From Gentiana macrophylla (lineage: Eukaryota > Streptophyta > Magnoliopsida > Gentianales > Gentianaceae): 64,000 bases of DNA. Every line of letters starts with the position of its first letter. Within the stretch, counting starts at the first letter, position 1. The stretch covers positions 129,443,470 through 129,507,469 of the forward strand of contig CM047809.1 of assembly GCA_026214975.1 (NCBI GenBank). The letters run 5' to 3'. Shown in pieces: positions 43,335-55,010 of the stretch. A program made the position numbers and the translations under genes. The notes beneath the pieces are model-generated. The model saw nothing but the letters and a program-made list of their open reading frames with translations, did not search any database and was not told where the DNA came from.

Positions 43335-43700
43335 CTCCTTTTTTAAATCAAATTAATGATCGACAATTCCCGGTGTAATATGTCGTTCTCTGTTGGACTG
43401 AGCTGATAATGGGGCAGATTGGGCAACGAGGCCCCCGGTATGAAGTCAATGCTATGCTACACTTGCCTAAGAGGGGGTAGGCCTGATGGGAGTTCGGACG
43501 GGGACAAATCTGGAAATTCTGTGATAGAGCTGTTGAGCAACTTATGGTATAGTGTCATGCTTAATAGTCTGAATTACCTCTTTGATAACTGTGGCCAAGG
43601 AATGTGGCATGTTGCTGACTGCCGAGTGCCGAGTGCGAGTGCGAGTGCCGAGTGACATTCTTTGCCGCTAATAGTCAAAGCCTTAGAGTTATCTGTTTCC

Positions 43701-44211
43701 TTTCCTTTTGTGCTTAACTTGAAGACATAAGTATGAGCTTTTTGCTATGCCATTGAAACGAATAAGTGTCGGTTTCCCATGATGATTGACCTCTCGGTCA
43801 TATGGCCACGGACGACCCCAATAGGAGCATTGACAGCTGCTTTGGATAGATTATCACTGGCCCTACTATCGATAACTAAGGAAGCTACTGACCAAGCCTC
43901 CAGAGTTCACAAATTTAATTTAAAAATAATGCTATGCCTACTGGAAATTAAATATATGTACTGCTATTTATACTGAAAATATCTTGCTAGAAATAAGGAA
44001 TGCAACTTGTCTGAAAATAATCATTGTACGGGAACAAATATTGAATTGTTATACCATTAAAACTAGTTATTGTGTCTAATAACTACTATAACTGATATTA
44101 TTTACTGTAATTGATACTTTAATGTAATGATGATAATAATGATACGGTTTTAATCGATCTGCGTCCCGTAAAGATTGTGAAAGCTATGCGAGGTTGCAGG
44201 CCGGATTTTCT
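43701..44211. other. Spacer before the Copia element
   Basis: The first part may be a further decayed piece of minus-strand Gypsy protease sequence, up to about 43800. The rest is AT-rich with no recognised feature. It ends in TTTCT (44207-44211), the Copia target duplication. Confidence 0.4.
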
Positions 44212-44658
44212 TATTAAAGAGCCATGCAAGCCATGCCATGCAAACCATGCAACAGCAAACAAGAAAATTCAAATTAACAGCAACCAATTCAAATTAACAA
44301 CAAATCAACAGATAGATGGCTCGAATCATTTTTTGAATTATGATCAAGGAGAGATAAGGTGGATATTGGAGAGATAAGGAAGAGTTTTGATCATGTTTTT
44401 TTTAAACCGAGTACTTGGTGATCAAGAGTTTGAAAGCCACCCAATCTCTTATATAGTGATAAGATAGTTTGTTATGTTTAAGTTTAATTAGATTATCAGA
44501 TGTTTAAATTTAATTATCAGATTATCTCTTTAGTCTCTTTCGAAATATAGGGCTTAGCATTGTAATTGCTATAAATACTAAGCATTGTAAGCCGAGAGGT
44601 GATCAAGGAAAATAATAAGAAAAATTCAGTTCCACATTATTTCTTCAATTTTTCTACA
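44212..44658 (+). repeat. Copia 5' LTR, 447 bp
   Basis: It runs TATTAAAGAGCC ... TTTTTCTACA. 'gctataaatac' near 44569 is a TATA-like box about 90 bases from the LTR end. It is nearly identical to the 3' LTR, with a handful of substitutions and short indels. Confidence 0.9.
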
Positions 44659-44670
44659 TGGTATCGGAGC
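44659..44670 (+). other. Copia primer-binding site
   Basis: TGGTATCGGAGC abuts the LTR end and differs by one base from the common plant Copia site TGGTATCAGAGC, complementary to the 3' end of initiator Met tRNA. Confidence 0.85.
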
Positions 44671-44711
44671 TCATTGGTGTTTGATCACCACATAATCCAC
44701 ATCTCACAATC

Positions 44712-45420
44712 ATGTCTGTTCAATCAATGTCAACAGCATCATATCTCTCAAACTTTCATCCAGAAATTACCCCTTATGGCGTGAACAAGCCCTACCGTTT
44801 TGCAGACTGACCAAGATGTCCTAGGACATCTAGCGGGATGATCTGTCCCCAAATCGAGACACAAATCGATCTGAGATGCCCTTCTTGCACCAACCACAAA
44901 TCAGAATACACTAAATGGAAAGCGGGACAGATTATTAAGAGCATGGTGATCGGATCACTAACGAGAAGAATCATTAAGTGCGGTGATTGGATTGGACTCT
45001 GCAAAAGCTGTGTGGGATGCCCTCAAACGTGCCTTTGCCCAGGAATCTCAAGAGAGAGAGTTTAATTTGACGCAACAAGTCACCTACATGAGGAAAGATG
45101 AGTCAAAATCCATCAATGATCATGTCCAATACTTTAAGGGCACAATGTGTGATAGCTTGTTTGCCATTGGAAAGCCAATCCCGAGATCTTTGAAAAGGTC
45201 TACTTCCTGTTAACTAGTTTAGGTCCCCAATATGAGACTTTCACAACAACCATGCTCATGCACAAGCCAACCTATGAAGAATTAGTAGGTCACCTACAGA
45301 ATTTGGATCAGAGAAGGTCATGGTTTCTTTGCAAAGACTTAGACACCTCTCATACAGCATTTTATGGACAAAAGCAACAACAAAGGTGATTCACAACCAA
45401 GGTTCAACTCTGCGGGTAGA
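44712..45420 (+). pseudogene. gag: Copia gag (broken)
   Basis: The start is ATG at 44712 (MSVQSMSTASYLSNFHPEI). A stop arises soon after, and the UBN2-type gag region continues in other frames: SAKAVWDALKRAFAQESQ (about 44995-45050), LTQQVTYMRKDESKSINDHV (about 45065-45125), YLLTSLGPQYETFTTT (about 45200-45250). Gag forms the particle around the RNA. I do not see a zinc knuckle, so that part is probably lost or decayed. Confidence 0.75.
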
Positions 45421-45654
45421 GGTTTGAGCACAACAATCAAGAGGGCATCGGGACCATCGGATCGGACTAAGAAGGTGTTAGGAAGGATGTCGGAGAGGCG
45501 AAAGAGATCAATATAAAGGTGAAACATGTGACTTACGTGGAGTTCAAGGGCATATCTCCAAAATCTATTGGTGGAACAATAAGGCAAAAGAGGAGGTCCT
45601 TCCCAAGCATTATCGGCCTTGACCACTAGACAATCTGATTCTGAGACTTTGAGT

Positions 45655-46880
45655 GGTGATGGACACAAGTGCCACCAACCACATGACGGGTAATCTAAAC
45701 TTTTGCATAATTTACACACATATTGAGTTCCCCTTATGTAATTGTTGGAAATGGGCGCACTTCCCCTACAGGGCATTGGAGATATTCATGTCACCCATAA
45801 CAATGAAATTTTAGTCATTACAGATGTCTTGTTGGTGCCTAACATGACCAAAAACCTAATTTCTGTTAGGCAACTTACAAAACAATATGATGCACACTGT
45901 TTATTTACTAATGCTGGTTTCATTCTTAAGGAAAACAAAACAGATCAGATCTTCCTGAAGGGAGGATGTAGAGGGGACCTATATGCTCTTCCAAGTGACC
46001 ACCATGACCTTGCAGAAGCATTAGGCCATATTCAGTTTCCCACAGTTCATGCTTTAAAAAATAAAGGATTCATTGATTGCTTAGGTACAAATAAGCAGGA
46101 GCATTTCTTCCTTTTTCTCATTCTGAACATGTTTCTTCCAGTATTTTTGAATTGATCCACTGTGATCTTTGGAGCCCTGCCCCTGTTGAATCCATAGGCA
46201 AATTTCATTATTATGCTAGCTTTGTTGATGATTTCTCTAAGTATGTTTGGCTTGTTCCTTTAAAGCACAAATCAAATTTCTTCACTGTTTTTATTCACTT
46301 TGAAAAATATGCCCAAACTCAGTTTAATAAATCTATAAAACAGTTTCACTCAGATGGAGGGGGAGAATTTGTCAACACTCCCCTCACAAACCACCTATTA
46401 AAACAAGGCATCACACAGCAATCACTTGCCCTCACACCTCAGCGAGAATGGCCTTTGTTGAAAGAAGGCCTGAGAACTATCGAGGAGGCTGGGACTAACC
46501 ATCTTCATTTCATAGCATGAGCCCTTTATTTTTGTAGGTTGAAGCTTTTTCCACAGCAGTATATATACTCAATAGAGTTCCCTCTCTCACCAATAAAACT
46601 GACTCCCCATACTATCTGCTGCATAACAACCATCCTGACTATACAAGCCTCAGAATCTTTGGTTCCAAATGTTACCCTTATAACCGGGATTCCAAGAAAC
46701 ATAAGTTTGATCCCAAAACCCTACCTTGTGTCTTTGTAGGTTATAGCAACCAACACAAAGGATATAAGTGCTTTCATCCACCTTCCAGAAAATTTTACAT
46801 TTCGGACATGTCACTTTTGATGAGACCTTATTGCCCTATAAAACCATGAATACCATTAACGAGGCCTTATGTCCTTACCA
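45655..46880 (+). pseudogene. pol: Copia protease and integrase (broken)
   Basis: Protease remnant: MDTSATNHMTGN near 45658, where DSGA is expected, so the active-site Gly is Ser. The pre-integrase region reads GDIHVTHNNEILVITDVLLVPN (about 45778-45843). The integrase core has HCDLWSPAPVESIGKFHYY (about 46155-46210), VDDFSKYVWLVPLK (about 46224) and FHSDGGGEFVN (about 46345), giving both Asp. The region of the Glu (TPQREWPLLKEG) is altered. The C-terminal part (GYSNQHKGYKCFHP, about 46740) follows in another frame. Confidence 0.8.
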
Positions 46881-47279
46881 TCTTTGATTCTTGGCTCCCT
46901 CAACAACTCAACAACCTTGACTAGCATCTCTCCCACTTCAATCTGAGAGGAATCTGCTTTTATCCGGTATACCGGATGTCATAATTGACCAACCCATAGA
47001 CCTATCGAGATCAAGCCACATCCGCTTACTATCACTACTGATTACACCGATCATTCCCAATCTTCCTCTACATCTCCACCATCCACTTGGATGATTTCCC
47101 TACTTCATGAGACTCAACCTCGGATGACCAAATTATTGATGACCAGTCTATGTCACCCACAGTTGCATCCACTAACTCAGACAATGCCCCAACTTCTCCA
47201 CATCTCTCTCCAAGAGCTACTAGGGCACAACATGGCATCTTTAGGCCAAACCCCTAAATATGCCCCTAGCGCCTCTTAT

Positions 47280-48054
47280 ACCACCATCCCAGCAGAACCA
47301 AAAGCAGTCAAAAGTGCCCTAAAACATGAAGGATGGAAAGCGGCAATGCAAGATGAAGCTGAGCCCTCTCGAGACAATCGAGACATGGCACCTTGTCCTA
47401 GGACTCGAGATATGCATGTTATAGGATCTAAATGGGTATTTAAGGCCAAACTCAAAGTGATGGTACCACTAGATAGACTAAAGGCAAGATTAGTTGCCAA
47501 AGGTATGCCCAGTAGATGAGTGCGGATTATGTAGAAACATACTCTCTGTAGTCAAACCTAGCACCATTAGGATCATCATTTCCATTGCTCTATCAGGCGG
47601 TGAGTGCATCAGACAGTTGGATGTTAAAAATGCATTCTTACATGGCAATATTCTGAAACTCTATACATGGAACAGCCTCCAGGTATGTGTGATCCTAATT
47701 TCCCCCAACATATACGCAAGTTAAGCAAAGCACTTTATGGGTTAAAACAAGCCCCAAGAGGCTTGGTTTGGCAATTTAATACCTTCTTACTTTCATATGG
47801 TTTTCATTGCAGTTTATCGATCCTCTCTATTTTATTATCATGCTAATCAGAGCACCCTAGTGCTCTCTTGTATGTGGATGATATGCTTATTCTGAGTTCA
47901 AATTCTCACCTATTGAGTTCATTCATCAAAGTACTCCATCTACGAGTTTGCCATGAAGGATCTTGGCACTATACATCACTTCTTGGGGGTCGGATCAACG
48001 AGACATCTCAAGGCATGCATCTACATCAATCCACTATGCTACATCTATCATCCA
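47280..48054 (+). pseudogene. pol: Copia reverse transcriptase, first part (broken)
   Basis: EPKAVKSALKHEGWKAAMQDE (about 47296) and IGSKWVFKAKLK (about 47421) open the RT domain. [14 protein letters not shown] (about 47610) contains the first catalytic Asp, and LYVDDMLILSS (about 47866-47898) the YVDD pair, intact. At least three frame changes separate these motifs. The Athila insertion at 48055 cuts the chain shortly after 'HLHQSTMLHLSSML'. Confidence 0.85.
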
Positions 48055-49383
48055 TGTTAAGGGTGAATTTACATGCTTTATAACGTTATATTTTATAATG
48101 TTTTCCCGACATTCGTATTAATCGCATGGAAATCACGTGTTTAAATGGAATATTGAAGCGAATGACACTTTTAATGAGTTAATCGCAAAGTTGGTGGATT
48201 TGTATGTTTTAATTATGATTTTATGGTTATTGGAATTATGTTACGCTGCGGTGTTTTTGATGTGATGTAGATACATGTTGGAGGCTAAATTGATGATCAA
48301 ATGTTGATATAATTGAGCTAAATCAAGATAAAGATGGAGAAAAGAGATAAAGATCAAGAAATCGAAATTGATCATATTGGGTGGCGTCGAGTTCCGTCCA
48401 GCCAGGCAGGCGTTTGAGACATTGAGCAGCGTCAGGAGGGTATTTTACATTCGGCAAGTTTGGGGCGAGGTGGGCCCAGGTTGGGCGGGCGTTTAAGGAA
48501 AGCTCAGCCCGATTCGAAGTTCATTGTAAGCGGACGGCGTCGGGAAGACCAGGCAGGCGTCCGACCGCCTGGCCCGAAGCACAACCGACTTAGTTTTGAC
48601 CTAGCCGCCTTAGTTCACCTATATATAGCGGCTTGTATTAAACCTAAAATCATCATTAGGCGACCTACGATCGACTTTCATAAATAAGCGGCGGCGATTT
48701 GTCTTTTTCTTTGGTTTTGAATGCAATCAAAACAATCTTTTGATTTCAAGGTTAATATGAGTAGCTAAACTCTTGGGTTGAATGACGGGTGAAGCAATTC
48801 AAGAAGCGTTACGGTTTTCTTATTTTTTCTGCGTTTTATTTTAGACAAAGGTTAGATTTATATTGTGTTTATTTCGTGCTTCATATCGATAGATAAAGCT
48901 GTGATGTTTGTTTGGCGATAGTTGAATGAATCTAGATCCGCAATAGTAATCAGATTAATCAATTTGTCTAGAAAGCGAAAGTTATCAAATTGTTAACCTA
49001 GATAATAGGTTGAAAGAATTTATGCCTATCGTGCTTGAAGAATCAATCTTTGATAAAAGTTGATAAACAAATTATCTAAGATATTAGTAATTTGCGTTTA
49101 GTATAAGTTAATCTTGGCCTTAGTTGATTTGCATCGTAGGGAATTAGAAGCCTTTGCGGTTATCTTGAATTGTGGATCCTTGTTTATGCCTTTTCTCCCG
49201 TTATTTGATAAACCTAAAAATTATTAGTTTTGTGACACTTTTAGCCTAAACTTAAAAGCATTCAACCTCACGTTCCTCGTAGGATCGACCAGCATAACGC
49301 TTTACTACAAGCTTTGCACTTGGAGGCGACTAACGGATTTTTTTATTACTTGTCTTTTGTTTTGATTACAAAAATCCACCACA
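48055..49383 (+). repeat. Athila-like 5' LTR, 1329 bp
   Basis: It contains a TATA-like 'ctatatatag' (about 48619). GC-rich words 'aggcaggcgtttgag', 'gggcgggcgtttaag' and 'aggcaggcgtccgaccgcc' lie around 48405-48570. It differs from the 3' LTR largely by one- or few-base indels in these GC-rich words and at homopolymers. Confidence 0.92.
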
Positions 49384-49387
49384 AGTT

Positions 49388-49402
49388 TTGGCGCCGTTGC
49401 GG
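49388..49402 (+). other. Athila-like primer-binding site
   Basis: TTGGCGCCGTTGCGG lies 4 bases past the LTR end. It is the TGGCGCCGTTGCCGGGG-type site used by many plant Gypsy elements, with one C apparently missing. The same site type occurs in the minus-strand element at 29641-29653. Confidence 0.85.
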
Positions 49403-49789
49403 GATCTACCAACGGACGGCGTTTGTGTCACTAAGCGCCCGTCGACCTAATACCCACCAGGCGCCCGTCCATAACCTTGGGCGCCCGTGCATCTTCACGA
49501 CTCCTTTCCTCTCTTTCTCTTTCTCCCCTTAGTTTGACCGTTATATGCAAACATGAAGTAAACAAGGGCGATTAATTTGAACCTAAGCTTGAGCGAGGCG
49601 TAGTTCGAGTGAACCGTAAACGGAAAGTTCGAGCCCGTTCCGATTCCCGAAGAAATCGAAGAGAGTTTGAGTGAAAACTCTTACGAAGATAATTTCTTAT
49701 CAACCTTTTCTTTGAGGAAGAAACTACGATTCAATGGCTCAAGCCAACCGCACCTGGCGGACTATGCCACTCCGGTGATGTGAACATCC

Positions 49790-50940
49790 GCTCAAATTTG
49801 TAGTTATCCCTACCCGTCTGACCCGTTTGAGATAAGACCGACCCTCGTCGGATGGTGCAACATGCATCAACTTTCTATGGGTATCAATCGAGAACCCCTA
49901 TACGCATCTTTATGTATTTACGGGTATATGCGATACTACTCGCATTAAGGATGTCGATCAAGACATCATTAATTTGAAACTATTTCCATTCTCACTCCGT
50001 GGAGAAGCAATGGAATGGTTTAAATCTCTTCATACGAATCTATCCAAACTTGGGCCCGGCTCGAAAGTCAATTTTGGCCCAATATTTTCCTCCGTCTAAG
50101 GCGGCTCAATGTCTTACTTGAGATCTCAAACTTTCATCAAGCCGAGTGATGAATCTTTCTTTGAAGCATGGAGCGTTTCAAGATTTTGTTGAACAAGTGC
50201 CCCCGTCATGGAATGGATTTGCGAGAGGAAGGTCCATACTTTCTTGATGGTCTCAATGAGTCCCTTAAAGGGATGGTCAACTCCTAAATGCGGAGGAGTC
50301 TTCTTGAAAACCCACGGCAAGGGTGGGATTTATTTGAAGATATAGCTAGGTACAATTATGCACTACGTATCAATCACCAGCAGTCCTCTTTGTACCAAAA
50401 ATCGAAGAAGTCAACAACCAGAATCATGGTCAAATGATTGCAGCCACTGAGTCTCAACTACTGCTTTGACCATGACTAAAGAGCAAAATCAGCCCTCTCC
50501 AGCGGAATGCACAAGTATTCTCTTGTGATATGATTATCGGGTGGTCACATCGGTGACCATTGTCGATACACCCCTCAAGTCAACATTTGTCCAACAAGCG
50601 AGCGCGGTATGATTACGTGACTTTGCTATATACTGTGGGCTTAGAGGTCACATTTACGCAACATGCCCCTTGAATGGTGGACATAGAGAGAAACAATTCT
50701 TACGGCGACAAAACCAGAGATTTTCAAAGCAGAATAACTCTCAAGGTCGAACTACAACGAGAATAGAAATTATGCTCGAGAATCAAGGTTCGACCAAAAC
50801 CGCACTCAACATTCGGGATGAGAATACCTCTCGGAATACCTACTACGAACCCCAACTCGAGTCAAAGTTCAAATTCTCAACCAAGAACAAATCCAACTTT
50901 GGCCCTTTAATCAAAACTCACGGCAAAACCGTCTAATCAG
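49790..50940 (+). pseudogene. gag: Athila-like gag region (broken)
   Basis: Frames fragment quickly, but 'LKLFPFSLRGEAMEWFKSL' (about 49975-50030, joined across one frame change) and 'FEAWSVSRFC' (about 50165) follow the pattern of Retrotrans_gag, where R-DKA--WL-SLP is usual. 'QGWDLFEDIARYNYALRIN' (about 50313-50368) fits its end. A short Cys-containing region near 50500-50660 may be the zinc knuckle. The copy cannot encode an intact capsid. Confidence 0.6.
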
Positions 50941-51659
50941 GACTCCTCAACTTATGGTACTTTGCCCCTGCAAAGGCGAGTATGAAAAACAAGAGGGCGA
51001 TGAAGAACTTAGAAAAGGCAGTTAGGGATGACTAGGTGAACAATTGGTGCCCGGACCTCAGTCGACTACCTAGTTTCTGAGAAAAAACCTAAAAGTGATC
51101 AGGCGGCCCAAAGTGAAGCAAGAACCAACGTGCCGAGCTCGCACCCATTACCCCTATGGACAAGAGGAGTCAAATGCTATGAATCGAGGTCCGATGCGCA
51201 ATTGCAACAACACCACAGTTCTGAGACAGAACCAGGAAGCGAGTAAACCCTCACCCACGATTCGGTAGGAGGGAAGAATCGTAGTTCACGACCTGGATAA
51301 AGAGAAAGATGAAAATGAGATTGAAGCGAGGAAAGAGATTTGGTGATTGGAAACCAAGATGATGAACCGGAGAAAGTCACTTTCAGGCGGGTGATCCACG
51401 GCGAGTAAAAGGCAGAAAAGATAGTGAGGTGGAAGGATCTTGAGGACAAAGCTATAAGAGCTTCCTCGCCAGGAGAGTCTTTTCGAAGAGGCTGAATAAG
51501 CTTCCATTTCCGCCAAGAAAGCAAAACATTTCCTTATCGAAGACAAAAAAGCGAGAAGGTACTCAACTATTAAGAAACACCCAAGTAAATTTGCCTTTAT
51601 CCGGGTATTGGTTGAAATGCCTAAATACGTAAGTTTGTGAAGGATGTTGTTTCTTCAAA

Positions 51660-53385
51660 GAAAAGTTAGGTGAAATGGAGAAAAAATTGGGAGAAGAATG
51701 CTCCGCTATTGCCGGCGGAGAAATTCCTAAAAGCGCGCGATCCGGGAAAATTTGTCTTAACTTTGAAAATCAAGGATTTAAGCTTTCCAAATTCTTTGTG
51801 TGATTTAGGAGCATCCATCGACTTGATGTCTCTTTACATGCAGAGGCGCACCTTGACCGACTATTGGAGCCTACCCCCATAAGTATCCAACTTGAGATAG
51901 ATCTTACAAGAGAGCCGAAGGAGTGCTTAGAGACCATACGGTCCAAGTAGACAAATTTACATTTCTGTGGATTAGTACGTCTTGGACACTAAAGAAGAAG
52001 ATACCCCCCTCCTCTGGGGCGACCTTTCCTCTCTGCTAGAGCCACTATAGATTGTGATGCGGATTTGTCACCTTACGTGTTGGAGGCGAGGAAATGCGCT
52101 TCTGAGTGTAGTTAAAGCTCTCAGAGCACCTTACGAAAATCCTCGGGATTTGTGATTGAGCGTCAGACGATTTCCACGAGACTACACTCTGGGCGAGCTA
52201 GAGGCTGCTTATGGAGAAGAGCTTGTTGAAGAGGACACGATTGCTCTGTGAAAGAACTCTTTCCCCCTCGGAAGAAGTCGATTTGCTTGAGGCAAGAGTT
52301 TTTGACCCTATCGGTGAGGAAGATCTAAAGAGGAGAAGCCAAAACCAGTTTGGAGGAACCTCACGAGGACCTTGTTTTAAAACCTCTACCTCGGCATCTA
52401 AAGTATATCTTCTTAAGAGAAGGTAAGCACTTACCTCGATTATCTCCTACCTGCTTGTCGTGACGAAGAAAATTTGAGTTAATTGGCGTTAAAGAAAAAT
52501 CGAAAGCCGGTTTGGCGGTAGGTGATATAAGAGGAATATCTCCAGACGTCTGTATCATAAGATTAGAACCGAAGAAGGTGCAAAGAGTATAAGACAACCC
52601 TTGAGAGGCGTTTAAACCCACACATGCGAGGAAGTGGTGAAGAAAGAGATCATTAAAATTTGTTGGATATGGGGATCATTTATCACGATAGGTGATAGCG
52701 ATTGGGTGTCCCCACTCGGGTAGTACCTAAAAGGGAGGTATTACCATTGAAAAGAATGACAAAGGTGAAGAGGTAGGTTGTCGGATTAGTCACTTGGAGT
52801 GCAGTGCTGTATAGACTATAGGAAGGTGAGCAGGTGACTTTAAAGACCATTTCCCTCTCTCCCGCCATAGACCAAATGTTGGAGCGTTTGGCGGGGCATG
52901 CTTTTCTCTTGTTTTACGGGCGGTTATTGAGTTATTTCCAAATCCTATTGATTGATAGATCAGAGAAAACAACCTTCACACACTTTATGGTACTTTTCGC
53001 TTATAGGCGAATGCCCACTGGACTTTGCAATGCACGGCTACATTTGAGAGATGTATGTTGGCTATCTTTGATGGACTTATAGAGAAATGCATGGAGGTAT
53101 TCATGGGCGACTTCGGTGTTTGGCACATCGTTCACGGGTGTCTTGAAAATCTAGACAAAGCCTTTGCAAAGGTGTGTAGAGAAGAACTTGATTCTCAATT
53201 GGGAGAAGTGCCATCTTATGGTAACCGAAGGGATTGTTTTAGGTCACAAGATCTCCGCTAAAGGCATAGAGGTTGATAAAGCTAAGGTAGAAACTATTGA
53301 AAAGATGAATACCCCGAAACACGAAGGAAGTAAGAAGTTTCCTCGGTCATGTGGGTTTCTACGAGGAGATTTATAAAGATTTTCA
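51660..53385 (+). pseudogene. pol: Athila-like protease and reverse transcriptase (broken)
   Basis: Protease: LPAEKFLKARDPGKFVLTL, then NSLCDLGASIDLMS (51700-51830), with the DLGA core usual for Athila. RT: 'QCCIDYRKV' near 52800, 'IDQMLERLAGHAFLLFYG' (about 52868), 'RRMPTGLCNA' (about 53007) and 'MEVFMGDFGVW' (53092-53120), where MDDF is expected, so one catalytic Asp is Gly. 'GIVLGHKISAKGIEVDKAKV' (53230-53290) ends the domain. Multiple frames are used. Confidence 0.8.
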
Positions 53386-53499
53386 AAAATATCGAAACCT
53401 TTATCAACTTTCTTGACGGATAGCGTCACCTTCAATTTCGATAATGGTTTGTCGAGTTGCCTTCAAAGAGCTTAAACAGCGTTTGACCTCTGCCCCTAT

Positions 53500-55010
53500 C
53501 TGATCTCTCAATTGGAACATGCCATTTGAACTAATGTGTGATGCCTCCAACTCTATTTGTGGAGTCTTTGTATTGGGGCAAAGGATTAATGGTAAGTTCC
53601 AACCTATTTTAGTATGCAAGTCATACCTTGAATCGGCCCAAGCAAATTACACCACTACGAAAAAGGCATTGCGGTTGTGTTTTCCATGGATAAGTTCATG
53701 ACTATTTGCTTGGTGCCAAGGTGATTGTATGGGTGATCATGCGGCTCTGCGTTATTTGATGAACAAGAAGGATGCTAAACCGAGGCTGCTTTGAGATGGA
53801 TTCTTACACTACAAGAATTCGATGTTCACATCAAGGACATACGGGGTAGTGAAAACACCGTAGCGGACCATATTTCGAGAGTTTTGCCGGTGGCGAGGAA
53901 GACTCCGGGACATTGATCTTTATTACCCCGCCGAGGCGTTATGAACATGGATGTCCACACTCGATCCTCCTGGTATGCTTGATTGTTAATTATCTTCACT
54001 CTGGCTATCTGTGCCACTGAATTCTCTTACCAGGAGAAGAAGAAGTTCTTCTACGATCTAAAGTACTATATGCAGGAGGAACCATATCTGTTTAAGATCT
54101 GCAAAGATGGGTTGCTTCGCCGGTGTGTCCACGAATCCGAGCAGCGGGACATAATTGAACAATGTCATAGTGGTCTTTGGCGGCCACTTTGGTCCCTGGA
54201 AGACCGTTGCGAAGATATTCCAATCTAGTTTTTCTTGGCCCTCGATTTTTAAGGATCTGAAGCCTTTTGTAAAAATTTGTGATAGGTGCCGAAGAACCGG
54301 TACTTTGACCGGCGGTATGATATGCGCTTCAACCCATATTGGAATGTGAAGTGTTTGGCGTATGGGGCATAGACTTTATGGGACCATTTCCATCTTCATG
54401 CGGAAATAAATACATTCTAGTCTGTGTGTAGACTACGTATCTAAATGGGTAGAAGCGATCGCGACTCCACTAAATGATCATAAAGCGGTAATGAAATTTA
54501 CGAAGAGGAACATTTTCACGAGGTTTGGCTGCCAGAGCTCGATCGGCGATGAAGGTTCGCACTTCATTAATAAACCCCCTGGATAGCTTTGTTAGGTAAG
54601 TATGGTGTTAAGCATAAAGTGGCACACCATATCACCCTATGACCGGTGGGCAAGTTGGCGTAATGTCGAGTATAAAGAAAATCCTCGAAAGCGGTCAACT
54701 CCCATCGAAAGGATTGGAGTGAAGGTGGATGATGTCTTTGTGGGCTTCTGAGGACGCGTACAAAAACCCTATGGGTACATCACCATACCAAATGGTTTAT
54801 GGGAAGCCTTGTCATTTGCGGTGGAGTTAGAGCATAGAGCTTATTGGGCTACTAAGTTCCTAAACCCGACTCAGAAGCTTGTGGAGAAGGTAGGCTCAAG
54901 CGAGATACATGAATTAGGCGAGTTCGGGCTCCAAGCTTATGAGTTCACGGATAAGCAAGGAAATGATGAAATTCCTTCATGACAAAAGATCAAGAAAATG
55001 GAGTTTCATG
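53500..55010 (+). pseudogene. pol: Athila-like RNase H and integrase (broken)
   Basis: RNase H: NMPFELMCDASNSICGVFVLG (53518-53577) with its first Asp, then ANYTTTKKA (about 53640). Integrase: EEPYLFKICKDGLLRRCVHESEQ (54076-54144), CHSGLWRPL (HHCC finger), FVKICDRCRRTGTLTG (about 54271), then '[20 protein letters not shown]' (about 54365-54422, frames joined) with the first core Asp. 'GEHPYEVEY'-like later motifs are not clear. Stops and shifts occur every 100-250 bases. Confidence 0.75.

Larger units (their letters stand above)
38217..43700 (-). pseudogene. pol: Gypsy pol remnant interrupted by three insertions
   Basis: Read on the minus strand, the order is: protease-RT linker (LPSGLPPLR ... 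about 43340-43560), RT finger PAILIPKKDGHWRMCMDSWAI (about 42880-42950), HIHGATVLT up to 42810, [18 protein letters not shown] (38860-38914), [19 protein letters not shown] (38765-38825), and KPFVNRFVARYFDAILIYN (about 38340-38400), ending near 38217. The catalytic box FDDIL has become FDAIL, losing an Asp. The three gaps are exactly the foldback at 42989-43334, the LTR element at 38915-42804 and the foldback at 38420-38741. RNase H and integrase are absent. Confidence 0.85.
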
